Source: Bacteroidia bacterium
GTDB taxonomy: Bacteria; Bacteroidota; Bacteroidia; JADZBD01
NCBI GenBank assembly: GCA_020054095.1
Contig: JAGVMA010000032.1
Coordinates: 1 to 55,555, forward strand
Reading direction: 5' to 3'
Length of the DNA stretch: 55,555 bases
In this document: piece after piece, positions 1 to 6,899 of the stretch
Numbering within the stretch: the first letter of the stretch is position 1
Layout of the letters: every line of letters begins with the position of its first letter
The notes under the pieces: model-generated
The model's database searches: none
Told to the model about the DNA's origin: nothing
What the model saw: the letters and a program-made list of their open reading frames with translations, nothing else
Translations under genes and position numbers: made by a program

Positions 1-1
1 A

Positions 2-73
2 ACTTACTATTGTGTTATATGCACAAGTGATGGCTTAAAAATTAATGCAGGTAAAATTGTTGTGATAAAATAA
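2..73 (+). CDS. C-terminal end of a T9SS sorting-domain protein (partial)
   Basis: Twenty-three codons are open from the window edge and end in TAA. The peptide contains TYYCV and ends in GKIVVIK, the layout of the last two strands of a type IX secretion type A C-terminal sorting domain: a G/TxYxxx strand, then a short hydrophobic-basic terminal strand. The next gene ends in the same sort of domain. The body of the protein lies outside the window, so nothing beyond probable secretion or surface attachment by T9SS can be inferred. The fragment is short, so the call rests on pattern only. Confidence 0.5.
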   Translation, partial: TYYCVICTSDGLKINAGKIVVIK

Positions 74-113
74 TTTGTTAATTTTAGTAGTGTAGGTTTA
101 TACCTTGCTTTAA

Positions 114-1019
114 ATGAAAAAAATTATTTATTTTTTTTCTATAATTGCTAATCAAATTTTGTGAAAACAAAATTTGATTAGCAATTATAGTTTTGAATTT
201 TTTTATAGCTGTCCGACAAGCACAGGACAGTTATACCAAATTCAAAATTGGTTTAACCCAAGTTTAGCATCACCAGATTACCTTAATGCATGTAATGGCA
301 CATTTACTTCAGTCCCCACAAATCAATTTGGGAGTCAGTTTGCAAAAACAGGAGTGGCTTATACCGGAATTGGAATTTACGCACCTAATGCTACAGTAAA
401 GGAGTATATCTCAAACAAATTAATTCAATCTTTAGATAGCGGTAAAAAATACTGTATAAATATATATTTTTCTTTAGCAGATCTTATGGGGATAGCTTCT
501 TCGAGTTTGTGTGTCTTGTTTTCAGATTCGATTTCAGAGCCAACCTTAGGTGTTTTGTCTCACACTCCTCAACTGTGTAACGATGTTAATAATGTAATAT
601 CAGATACTGCTACATGGACTTTACTTTCTTGGCAATATATTGCACAAGGCGGGGAAAAATTTATCACTATAGGTAACTTTTTTGATGATTTTAACACGGT
701 AATTGACTCCGTAGGGCCTTGGCCAGAAGCCTACTACTTCATAGACGATGTAAGCGTTTATCTAAGTGAAGATACTGTGAAGCCACCACAAAATTTACTA
801 ATACCTACTTATATAAAAAACGAGGAGTATTTTTATATAACCGGCTTGCCGGCCAATAGTAATTTGCAAGTTTATAATGCTATAGGGCAATTAGTTTTTA
901 AAGAAAACAACTACACGCAAAAACTAAATACACAGCAACTAAGCACAGGTATTTATTTTTATAACCTGCAATTACCAAGCGGTGAAGCATACAGAGGTAA
1001 GGTTTATTTTGAGAGGTAG
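114..1019 (+). pseudogene. T9SS-sorted secreted protein with an in-frame TGA in its signal peptide
   Basis: An ATG at 114 opens a signal-peptide-like start (MKKIIYFFSIIANQIL), then TGA at 162-164, and the same frame continues without a break (KQNLISNYSFEFF...) to TAG at 1017-1019. NLISNYSFE matches the usual mature start (NLxxNxxFE) of a Bacteroidota secreted domain that is probably carbohydrate-binding-like; the OmpA-family protein at 7595-8839 begins the same way. The domain runs to about the FIDDVSVYL motif. The last 70 or so residues (NLQVYNAIGQLVF to the YFER end) are a T9SS type A sorting domain. Without reading through the TGA there is no export signal; the only in-frame start candidate just downstream is TTG at 174, inside the mature domain. 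The gene is therefore probably inactive, unless the TGA is an assembly error. It lies in the loop of a perfect inverted repeat. Confidence 0.7.
141..188. repeat. Perfect 22-bp inverted repeat, 4-nt loop, inside the signal-peptide region
   Basis: Bases 141-162 and 167-188 are exact reverse complements; the loop is GAAA (163-166). The repeat covers the end of the signal peptide and the start of the mature protein of the 114-1019 gene, and the TGA stop spans the end of the left arm and the loop. A perfect palindrome in coding sequence is unlikely by chance. Quasi-palindrome correction during replication, or a fold-back artefact in the read or assembly, would each explain it. Confidence 0.9.
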
Positions 1020-1107
1020 CTTTTTCATTGTGTGCGCTGTCACACCGAGCATGTCGAAGTGTGATTGTGTTTGTAGCTATAGAGGTAAAGTTTATTTTGA
1101 GAGGTAG
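990..1107 (+). repeat. Direct duplication of the last ten codons of a T9SS gene, flanking a REP-like element
   Basis: Bases 990-1019 (last codons and stop of the T9SS gene) recur at 1078-1107 with two mismatches in 30, again encoding YRGKVYFER and a stop. The 58 bases between hold the REP-like stem-loop at 1040-1064. This could be a target-type duplication made when the element inserted, or a remnant of recombination with a paralogous sorting domain. Confidence 0.8.
1040..1064. repeat. REP-like stem-loop (loop core CGAGCATGTCGAA)
   Basis: TCACAC (1040-1045) pairs with GTGTGA (1059-1064) around CGA-GCATG-TCG-AA, where CGA and TCG can form an inner stem. A second copy at 45683-45709 has a different outer stem that still pairs, but almost the same core. 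Short palindromes with a core like this are, from memory, common in intergenic DNA of many Bacteroidota. Confidence 0.7.
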
Positions 1108-1412
1108 TACAAACTCCCGCCCAATAAATAAGAGTTTAATTAACTAATTAATAACACAGTCCGATTTTTGTCAGCGATAGCGATAAAATAACCGAAGCGA
1201 TGAAAACAACCGGAGCGTTTAATTTAGTCGCGGTTTTTGCAAGGCAAAAAATCGCCTTCAAAAATCTTGACATCTTTTGTAACTTTTCTTGGTTAAGCAA
1301 GAAAAGTTAAAACTAAAACTTATATGGCGCCACCATAAATTAACAGTTAGCTTCTAATAACTTCTGCCCCAAAAACAAAAGCAGCTAACAGCTAAATTTT
1401 AACTTTGCTGCT
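1108..1412. other. Intergenic stretch with two hairpins, no gene seen
   Basis: No convincing reading frame is present. Two foldbacks are visible. One is an imperfect GCGGTTTTTGC / GCAAAAAATCGC pair (1230-1255, 3-nt loop). The other is a perfect 12-bp pair, TAACTTTTCTTG / CAAGAAAAGTTA (1280-1309, 6-nt loop). Either could end transcription from the T9SS gene or be a degraded dispersed repeat. No clear TAnnTTTG promoter is visible just ahead of ftsX at 1413. Confidence 0.5.
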
Positions 1413-2282
1413 ATGGCCGATAGATATTCAAAACGCAAAATACAATCATCAACCATCACCACGGTTATAAGTTTATCGCTGGTACTTTTTATGCTTGGCC
1501 TGCTGGGCTTGTTAGTGCTTAGTGCCAAAAAATTATCTGATCATTTTAAGGAAAACATTGGCTTTCAAATTTACTTAAACGATAATGCCAAAGAGGTTGA
1601 CATCAATAAGTTTCAGAAAACATTAGACGCCAAGCAATATGTAAAAAGCACCGAGTTTATAAGTAAAGAAAAGGCAATGGAGCTTTATAAGCAAGATGTG
1701 GGCGAAGATTTTGTGCAGTTTATTGGCTACAATCCATTGCCATCGTCAATTGATCTACGTCTTAGCGCATCGTATGCCAATGCAGATAGCATTAATTGGA
1801 TAAAGAAAGAAATTATAGAAAATCAGGTAGTGAAAGAATTTGATTACAAAGAATCGCTTGTAGATTTAATAAACAGCCGTGTAAATACTATCAGTTTGTT
1901 TTTTTTACTTTTCACAGGGTTGCTCATGATTATTGCGCTGGCACTTATTAATAATACCATCCGATTAGCAATTTACTCAAAGCGGTTTTTAATACGCACC
2001 ATGCAATTAGTGGGAGCCACATCTGGCTTCATAAGCAGGCCATTTATTTTTAACGGCATATTGCAAGGCATTTACGGTTCCATCATCGCTATTGGCCTCC
2101 TCATCGGGCTTATTTATTTGGCAATGCAAGAAGTTCCTGATTTATTAGTGGTTTTAGACAGCAGTTTATTTTTAAGTTTATTTGGCTTGGTTATTCTCAT
2201 GGGAATTGTAATTTCGTGGGCGTCAACTTCAATGGCAGTTCGTAAATACCTGCGCATGAAGCAAAGCGAACTATATTATTAA
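1413..2282 (+). CDS. ftsX: Cell division protein FtsX
   Basis: The 289-residue protein has the FtsX layout. A short cytoplasmic N-terminus is followed by one membrane helix (about 15-38). An extracytoplasmic domain of about 115 residues carries the typical start (FQIYLNDNAKEVDINKF) and the FISKEKAM segment. Three further membrane helices lie at about 158-180, 211-235 and 248-270. In known systems FtsX pairs with the ATPase FtsE in the inner membrane and controls peptidoglycan hydrolases during division. No ftsE is adjacent here, as is common in Bacteroidota. It is followed by DUF3098, uppP and truB at short spacings, so this is a likely operon mixing division, envelope and tRNA modification. 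The ATG start directly precedes MADRYSKRK, a plausible cytoplasmic start. Confidence 0.93.
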   Translation: MADRYSKRKIQSSTITTVISLSLVLFMLGLLGLLVLSAKKLSDHFKENIGFQIYLNDNAKEVDINKFQKTLDAKQYVKSTEFISKEKAMELYKQDVGEDFVQFIGYNPLPSSIDLRLSASYANADSINWIKKEIIENQVVKEFDYKESLVDLINSRVNTISLFFLLFTGLLMIIALALINNTIRLAIYSKRFLIRTMQLVGATSGFISRPFIFNGILQGIYGSIIAIGLLIGLIYLAMQEVPDLLVVLDSSLFLSLFGLVILMGIVISWASTSMAVRKYLRMKQSELYY

Positions 2283-2290
2283 AACGCATC

Positions 2291-2581
2291 ATGAGCAAAA
2301 AAGAAACTAAAAAGCAAAATCCTGTTACTGTTACAGGTTTTGCCATACCTACCGAGAATTATAAAATAATAGCTGCCGGGGCAATAATTGTAATAATAGG
2401 TATGCTGCTGATGATAGGCGGTGGCTCTGATGACCCTAATCTTTTTAATGCAGAAGAACTATTTAGCTTTCGCAGAATACAACTTTCGCCCATTACCATC
2501 ATCTTGGGCTTTGGCGTAGTATGTTACGGCATCATGAAAAAGCCAAAAGCCGAATCGGCTGAAGAAGAAAACAAAGCTTAA
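2291..2581 (+). CDS. DUF3098 small membrane protein
   Basis: The 96-residue protein has a polar Lys-rich start, two membrane helices (about 26-44 and 66-83) and an acidic tail (AESAEEENKA). The features FAIPTENYK, the DDPNLFNAEELFSFRR loop and the ITLG-like second helix fit DUF3098, a small Bacteroidota family often found next to ftsX and uppP. Its function is not known. It begins 8 nt after ftsX and ends 12 nt before uppP, so it is almost certainly co-transcribed with them. A role in the divisome or envelope is suggested only by this context. Confidence 0.85.
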   Translation: MSKKETKKQNPVTVTGFAIPTENYKIIAAGAIIVIIGMLLMIGGGSDDPNLFNAEELFSFRRIQLSPITIILGFGVVCYGIMKKPKAESAEEENKA

Positions 2582-2593
2582 TTATTTTTTTCA

Positions 2594-3394
2594 ATGAATT
2601 TTTTTGAAGCAATTGTTTTAGCCATCATCGAAGGGCTTACGGAGTTCTTGCCCGTATCGTCCACCGGCCATATTATTATTGGCTCATCGCTGATGGGTAT
2701 TGCTGCCGATCCGTTTGTGAAAATGTTTACCGTGTGTATTCAGTTTGGAGCCATTTTATCGGTAGTGGTGATGTATTTCAATCGGTTTTTTAAAAGCATA
2801 GATTTTTACGCAAAACTTTTTTGCGCTTTTATTCCCACTGCCTTATTGGGATTGCTGCTGAAAAAACACGTGGATGCGCTGCTCGAAAATGTAACCGTGG
2901 TAGGAATATCGCTTTTGGCGGGCGGAATAATTTTAGTTTTTATTGATAAAGTTTTTGAGCAAAACGAAAAAAATCCGGACAACGCAGTAACCTATAAAAA
3001 AGGTTTTGTGATAGGATTTTTTCAGGCAATAAGCATGATTCCGGGTGTATCGCGCTCGGCAGCAACCATTATTGGCGGCCTCACACAAAAACTCGACAGA
3101 AAAACAGCAGCCGAATTTTCATTTTTTTTGGCAGTGCCCACCATGTTTGCCGCCACAGTAAAAAGTATGTACGATGTGTATAAAGACACACCCGAACTTT
3201 TAGCATCATCTAATATTTCAATTCTATTGCTCGGAAATAGTGTTGCATTTCTTGTGGCAATGCTCGCCATTAAATTTTTTATCGGCATTTTAACTAAGTA
3301 TGGGTTTAAAATTTTCGGGTACTACCGCATTGCTGTGGGTGCTTTAATATTGATTTTATATTTCTGCGGAGTGCAGCTTACATTGGTTGACTAA
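2594..3394 (+). CDS. uppP: Undecaprenyl-diphosphatase UppP (BacA)
   Basis: UppP dephosphorylates undecaprenyl diphosphate at the inner membrane to regenerate the lipid carrier for peptidoglycan and surface polysaccharides. The 266-residue polytopic protein carries both family signatures: the E-rich motif [14 protein letters not shown] at residues 13-26 and [10 protein letters not shown] at about 150-160. Length and hydrophobic pattern are normal for the family. The stop codon overlaps the truB start (TAATG), which implies translational coupling. The gene sits in the ftsX-DUF3098-uppP-truB cluster. Confidence 0.96.
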   Translation: MNFFEAIVLAIIEGLTEFLPVSSTGHIIIGSSLMGIAADPFVKMFTVCIQFGAILSVVVMYFNRFFKSIDFYAKLFCAFIPTALLGLLLKKHVDALLENVTVVGISLLAGGIILVFIDKVFEQNEKNPDNAVTYKKGFVIGFFQAISMIPGVSRSAATIIGGLTQKLDRKTAAEFSFFLAVPTMFAATVKSMYDVYKDTPELLASSNISILLLGNSVAFLVAMLAIKFFIGILTKYGFKIFGYYRIAVGALILILYFCGVQLTLVD

Positions 3395-4107
3395 TGCACC
3401 CCGATTTTTATACCGGCAAAGTATTGCTCATCAATAAACCTTATAGGTTAACTTCTTTTGCAGCAGTAAAAAAAGTAAAATGGCTTATTAAAAACGAGCC
3501 ACATAAGTTGCAAACCCTAAATTCTAATCCACCACATCCGAAAGCCGAAATAGCAAATACGAAATTAAAAGTGGGCCATGCCGGAACTTTAGATCCACTT
3601 GCCACCGGGCTTTTAATAATTTGTACCGGCAAGGAAACTAAAAACATAGAAAAATACCAAGCTCAAGAAAAAGAATACACCGGCACTTTTTTTATTGGGG
3701 CCACCACGCCCTGTTTCGATTTGGAACAACCCATAGATAAAACTTTTCCTACCGAGCACATTACCAATGACATGATATATGCCCTTGCCAAAAAATTTAC
3801 AGGCGTGCAGGAGCAAACGCCACCACTTTTTTCGGCAATAAAAATTGGAGGCAAGAGAGCTTACGATATTGCCCGTGCCGGTAATACAGCCGAAATAAAA
3901 CCGAAGCAAATAGAAATAAAACAATTTGAAATAACACGCATTGCCCTGCCCGAAATAGATTTTAAAGTAATATGCAGCAAGGGTACCTATATCCGCTCAC
4001 TTGCCCGTGATTTCGGCTTGGCGCTAAATTCGGGAGCATATTTAACGGCACTTTGCCGCACACGCATAGGTGATTATTTGCTGGCTGATGCAATTGAGAT
4101 AAAATAA
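3394..4107 (+). CDS. truB: tRNA pseudouridine(55) synthase TruB
   Basis: TruB makes pseudouridine 55 in the T arm of tRNAs. The protein has 237 residues. The catalytic motif GHAGTLDPLATGLL carries the nucleophilic Asp at residue 67; the N-terminal NKP-xx-TSF motif and the KxGGKRAYDIAR motif (about 150-160) are also present. The stretch between residues 33 and 56 is longer and more polar than in many TruB proteins. The C-terminal PUA-like extension found in gamma-proteobacterial enzymes is absent, as in other short TruBs. The start codon overlaps the uppP stop. A strong hairpin follows the stop. Confidence 0.95.
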   Translation: MHPDFYTGKVLLINKPYRLTSFAAVKKVKWLIKNEPHKLQTLNSNPPHPKAEIANTKLKVGHAGTLDPLATGLLIICTGKETKNIEKYQAQEKEYTGTFFIGATTPCFDLEQPIDKTFPTEHITNDMIYALAKKFTGVQEQTPPLFSAIKIGGKRAYDIARAGNTAEIKPKQIEIKQFEITRIALPEIDFKVICSKGTYIRSLARDFGLALNSGAYLTALCRTRIGDYLLADAIEIK

Positions 4108-4138
4108 GCCCACAGTGTATTTATACACTGTGGGCTTA
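4105..4138. terminator. Bidirectional hairpin terminator after truB
   Basis: A perfect 15-bp stem (4105-4119 with 4124-4138) with a TTTA loop begins at the last bases of the truB stop codon. It lies between truB on plus and a convergent gene ending at 4143 on minus. The stem is GC-rich at its lower half. There is no long U tract, but the placement between convergent genes is typical. Confidence 0.85.
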
Positions 4139-4142
4139 ACTA

Positions 4143-4394
4143 CTAATGCTCTTTCGCGAAATAATTCTTGTAGATAAGAGGGAAAAATAAAACCATCAAT
4201 AAAATTGCATGGGTTCGTTCATGTGATGTGCCGCTGCTAAAACCAGAATAGACGAGGAAAAGCAATGCCACAACACAAACAATTGCATACGCTTTATTAA
4301 ACCAATTTGTTTTATCGTATTTTGTTTTTAACAAGAACCCAATGCCCCCTACAAATACAGCTATAATAATAGGATAAAAAGAAGATAACATCAT
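4143..4394 (-). CDS. Small membrane protein, unrecognised
   Basis: The 83-residue protein has three predicted membrane helices at about 5-22, 34-51 and 62-77, with a basic segment (KTKYDKTNWFNK) between the first two. I do not recognise a family. It starts at an ATG (MMLSSFYP), so there are two adjacent ATG codons and the exact start is uncertain by one codon. It is the last of three minus-strand genes (lipoprotein 4699-5478, then 4431-4682, then this), spaced 16 and 36 nt apart, and a hairpin terminator follows. It has the size and topology of an accessory or immunity-type membrane protein, but that is inference from context only. Confidence 0.6.
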   Translation of the reverse strand: MMLSSFYPIIIAVFVGGIGFLLKTKYDKTNWFNKAYAIVCVVALLFLVYSGFSSGTSHERTHAILLMVLFFPLIYKNYFAKEH

Positions 4395-4430
4395 GTCTTT
4401 TGTTTTTTTAGGTTTATAATGATCCGCAAG

Positions 4431-4682
4431 CTAAGTGTTATGCTTTTTATATACTAACGTAAATCCATAGGCGACAATACAGATAATTATAAACATTGTT
4501 TTGAAAATATCATTTAATTCAAAACAGATACCCATAAATAAGATAATTGATAGTAATATTAAATTAAAAATATTGCCAATCTTTATTGTTTGATTCTTTA
4601 ATTTTGGCTTTAACAAATTATATATCAGAATATAAATTGCTGCCACAATTACGATTGCATAATAAATTGTTTTTATGTCCAT
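4431..4682 (-). CDS. Small membrane protein, unrecognised
   Basis: The 83-residue protein has a first helix at residues 5-22 (IYYAIVIVAAIYILIYN), a basic loop (KPKLKNQTIKIG) and two further helices to the end. The tail is basic (YKKHNT). No family is recognised. It has the same length and helix layout as the neighbour at 4143-4394, though the two sequences are not obviously alike. It begins 16 nt downstream of the Cys-rich lipoprotein gene and is probably co-transcribed with it. Base composition is very A+T-rich, which may point to acquisition or simply to membrane-protein codon content. Confidence 0.6.
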   Translation of the reverse strand: MDIKTIYYAIVIVAAIYILIYNLLKPKLKNQTIKIGNIFNLILLSIILFMGICFELNDIFKTMFIIICIVAYGFTLVYKKHNT

Positions 4683-4698
4683 AAGTTTGTTTTTTTAG

Positions 4699-5478
4699 TT
4701 ATAGAGCATCAGGAACCATTGAGGATGCCGCTGCCCCTAAAAATGCCCCGCATTCTATACAGCAGGTTGGACATGCAATAAGACATATCTCGCAGCATAC
4801 TACACAACCTATTCCAAAAGCAATGGCATCCACAATTCCGCCAATTGGCCCTTGCGGAGGGTTGTGGCCATACCAAGGATTTAGTGGGTTGTTGTTCGCA
4901 GACTCCCAATATCTATATGAATGTATTGCAACTGATAATACTGACAGAATTTTTGATTTATCTGACTCGTCCATTGTGTTATTACTAATAACACCCTGCA
5001 TATAACCCTCTAATTGATTTTTTAATTGCGTAAAAGAATTAGCGGTTTTCACCTTATTAAATACGTGCGAGTATGCGATTTTTACAAATAATGAAATACT
5101 TCCTTTGTTGAAGTAAAAGTTGACAACTGAATCACTATTTATAGTGCTTCCTAAAGCCACAACAGACTTTAAAGATACTAAACCAGGGAACTCAACAATA
5201 GGGTATGATAATTTCGAAAACTGTCTTCTCCAAAATCCTACACTATATTCATAAACTTCATCTGTAGTATGATTAGGAAATGAACTTAAGTGAACTGGAA
5301 CTGAGTCCCAAAATTCATTGTGTATTAGTCCAATAAAATCATAAGGATTAGCCTTACGGGCATTGGCGTCTATTGTACTATTACTGTTTGATTCTGTTTC
5401 CTTTGAGCAACCTATTCCCCAAAAAGTCAATGATAGCAATATTGTGGGAATATGAATGATTGATAATATGTTTTTCAT
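4699..5478 (-). CDS. Lipoprotein with duplicated CxxCCxxC hydrophobic tail, unrecognised
   Basis: The 259-residue protein has an N-terminal export signal with a candidate lipidated Cys at residue 24 (WGIGCSKETES). The box is looser than LxGC but acceptable for this phylum, and the charged residues after Cys could favour surface display. The mature part opens with NPYDFIGLIHNEFWDSV, a motif I associate with uncharacterised Bacteroidota lipoproteins. A helical, polar middle part follows. The tail (about 207-259) is GPIGGIVDAIAFGIG and then eight Cys at 225, 228, 229, 232, 236, 239, 240 and 243, which form two CxxCCxxC units three residues apart. An Ala/Gly-rich hydrophobic end follows (GAFLGAAASSM). 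Such a tail could form disulfides, bind metal, or insert in membranes like a bacteriocin helix. No function can be assigned. The gene leads a three-gene unit with two small membrane proteins. Confidence 0.75.
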   Translation of the reverse strand: MKNILSIIHIPTILLSLTFWGIGCSKETESNSNSTIDANARKANPYDFIGLIHNEFWDSVPVHLSSFPNHTTDEVYEYSVGFWRRQFSKLSYPIVEFPGLVSLKSVVALGSTINSDSVVNFYFNKGSISLFVKIAYSHVFNKVKTANSFTQLKNQLEGYMQGVISNNTMDESDKSKILSVLSVAIHSYRYWESANNNPLNPWYGHNPPQGPIGGIVDAIAFGIGCVVCCEICLIACPTCCIECGAFLGAAASSMVPDAL

Positions 5479-5636
5479 AATTGTTAGTTTAATTGGTGAT
5501 AGAAATATGTTTAATTAACCTATATAAGGAACTAGCAAACATCAAGGAGGAATGGATTTATCAAAAAGGGCTAAAAATGTAAATTTTGTATAACCAGAAC
5601 TTAAATGCAGATTGAACTCGAAATTGTAACTTCGTA

Positions 5637-5668
5637 AGTTCTGAGTTCTGAGTTCTGAGTTCTGAGTT
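5637..5668. repeat. Heptanucleotide tandem repeat, AGTTCTG x4 plus AGTT
   Basis: Four exact 7-nt units run from 5637 to 5664, followed by a partial unit to 5668. It is non-coding, about 180 nt before the queA start. A second 7-nt array with a related look (GATTTGA) lies inside a gene at 9547-9579. Confidence 0.9.
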
Positions 5669-5735
5669 TCAACATGGCAAGTTCAAATGTAAAAAATAGA
5701 TTCAAACAACGCAAGAATTATTTTTCATTTTTCAC

Positions 5736-5767
5736 TTGACAAAGGGGGTAGCAATGTATTACTTTCG
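5736..5767 (+). promoter_or_regulatory. Probable Bacteroidota promoter of queA-ispD
   Basis: TTG (5736-5738) and TACTTTCG (5760-5767) are 21 nt apart. The consensus is TTG, 19 to 21 nt, TAnnTTTG; one base of the -7 box differs. Transcription would start near 5774, giving a leader of about 75 nt that includes an 8-bp foldback. Confidence 0.5.
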
Positions 5768-5849
5768 CCACTGCAATAAAATCCTGTAAGATTTTATGAG
5801 ACAAATTTCACTTGCGGTTTCATAAGTTCTTACAACAAAAAAAACAACT

Positions 5850-6899
5850 ATGAAACTATCACAATTCAAATTTAATTTGCCGAAAGAATTATTGGCAGAG
5901 TATCCGGCAAAAAATCGCGAAGACGCCAAGCTAATGGTGGTTAACCGCAAAACAGGAAAAATAGAACACAAAAAATTTAAAGATATTATCAACTATTTCG
6001 CTGATGGCGATGTAATGGTGCTTAATAATACTAAAGTATTTCCGGCACGCATGTACGGCAACAAAGAAAAAACGGGTGCTAAAATCGAAGTGTTTTTGTT
6101 GCGTGAGCTAAATCGCGAAAGTCGCTTGTGGGATGTGTTGGTTGATCCGGCTCGTAAAATACGTATCGGCAATAAACTATACTTTGGCGAGAATGATAAT
6201 TTGGTTGCCGAAGTGATTGACAATACCACATCGCGCGGCCGCACATTGCGCTTTTTATTTGATGGTCCTTACGAAGATTTTAAAACAACACTATTATCGC
6301 TTGGGCAAACTCCGCTACCTAAATACATAAAACGCAAGGCCGAAGAAAGTGATATAACTCGCTACCAAACAGTGTTTGCAAAAAACGAAGGCGCAGTGGC
6401 AGCACCCACTGCCGGCTTGCACTTTAGCCGCGAACTATTAAAACGATTAGAAATCAAAGGAATTAATTTTGCCGAAGTTACACTTCACGTTGGCTTGGGT
6501 ACATTTCGCCCGGTGGAGGTTGAAGATTTAACCAAACATAAAATGGATTCGGAAGAAATGGAAGTGCCCGTTTCGGCAGCCAATATTGTAAACAAAGCCA
6601 AGGCAAATAAAAAGAAAGTGTGTGTGGTGGGTACTACTTCTATGCGCGCAATTGAAACCTGCGTATCGGCAAATGCACAATTAAAAGAATTTAAAGGATG
6701 GACTAATAAATTTATTTTCCCGCCTTATGATTTCAGCATAGCCGATTGTATGATTACCAATTTTCACATGCCTGAATCTACTTTGCTGATGATGGTTACA
6801 GCATTTGGCGGATATGATTTAATAATGAAAGCATATAAAGAAGCAGTAAAAGAAAAATACAGATTTTACACCTATGGCGATGCCATGCTTATTTTATAA
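5850..6899 (+). CDS. queA: QueA, S-adenosylmethionine:tRNA ribosyltransferase-isomerase
   Basis: QueA transfers and isomerises the ribosyl part of SAM onto preQ1-modified tRNA to give epoxyqueuosine, in the cytoplasm. The 349-residue protein shows family features throughout: [19 protein letters not shown] at the start, the [14 protein letters not shown] region, the [13 protein letters not shown] stretch, [23 protein letters not shown] and [19 protein letters not shown]. Length is normal. The next step of the pathway, epoxyqueuosine reductase QueG, is encoded at 42430-43371. The stop codon directly abuts the ispD start (TAA then ATG), so the two form an operon. Confidence 0.96.
   Translation: MKLSQFKFNLPKELLAEYPAKNREDAKLMVVNRKTGKIEHKKFKDIINYFADGDVMVLNNTKVFPARMYGNKEKTGAKIEVFLLRELNRESRLWDVLVDPARKIRIGNKLYFGENDNLVAEVIDNTTSRGRTLRFLFDGPYEDFKTTLLSLGQTPLPKYIKRKAEESDITRYQTVFAKNEGAVAAPTAGLHFSRELLKRLEIKGINFAEVTLHVGLGTFRPVEVEDLTKHKMDSEEMEVPVSAANIVNKAKANKKKVCVVGTTSMRAIETCVSANAQLKEFKGWTNKFIFPPYDFSIADCMITNFHMPESTLLMMVTAFGGYDLIMKAYKEAVKEKYRFYTYGDAMLIL

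Larger units (their letters stand above)
5479..5849. other. Intergenic region between the lipoprotein unit and queA
   Basis: These 371 bases between divergent genes hold four AGTTCTG repeats (5637-5664), a promoter-like pair ahead of queA (5736-5767) and an 8-bp foldback in the presumed queA leader: ATAAAATC (5776-5783) with GATTTTAT (5790-5797). I see no gene. The promoter of the minus-strand lipoprotein unit must also lie here, but no clean TAnnTTTG box is visible on that strand. Confidence 0.5.

Noticed and set aside
3613-3924. 103-residue frame on the minus strand inside truB
   Set aside because: It is the shadow of truB in another frame; truB motifs are clear on the plus strand.
5552-5593. 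AAGGAGGA followed by ATG and 13 codons
   Set aside because: The purine run ends directly at the ATG, too close to act as a ribosome-binding site. Bacteroidota rarely rely on such sites, and the peptide (MDLSKRAKNVNFV) has no other support.
5774-5849. A preQ1 riboswitch in the queA leader
   Set aside because: The leader has a small hairpin and an A-rich tail, but no GG-UUC loop and no complementary CC-U-CUA pattern in the right order. Such switches usually precede preQ1 synthesis or uptake genes, not queA.
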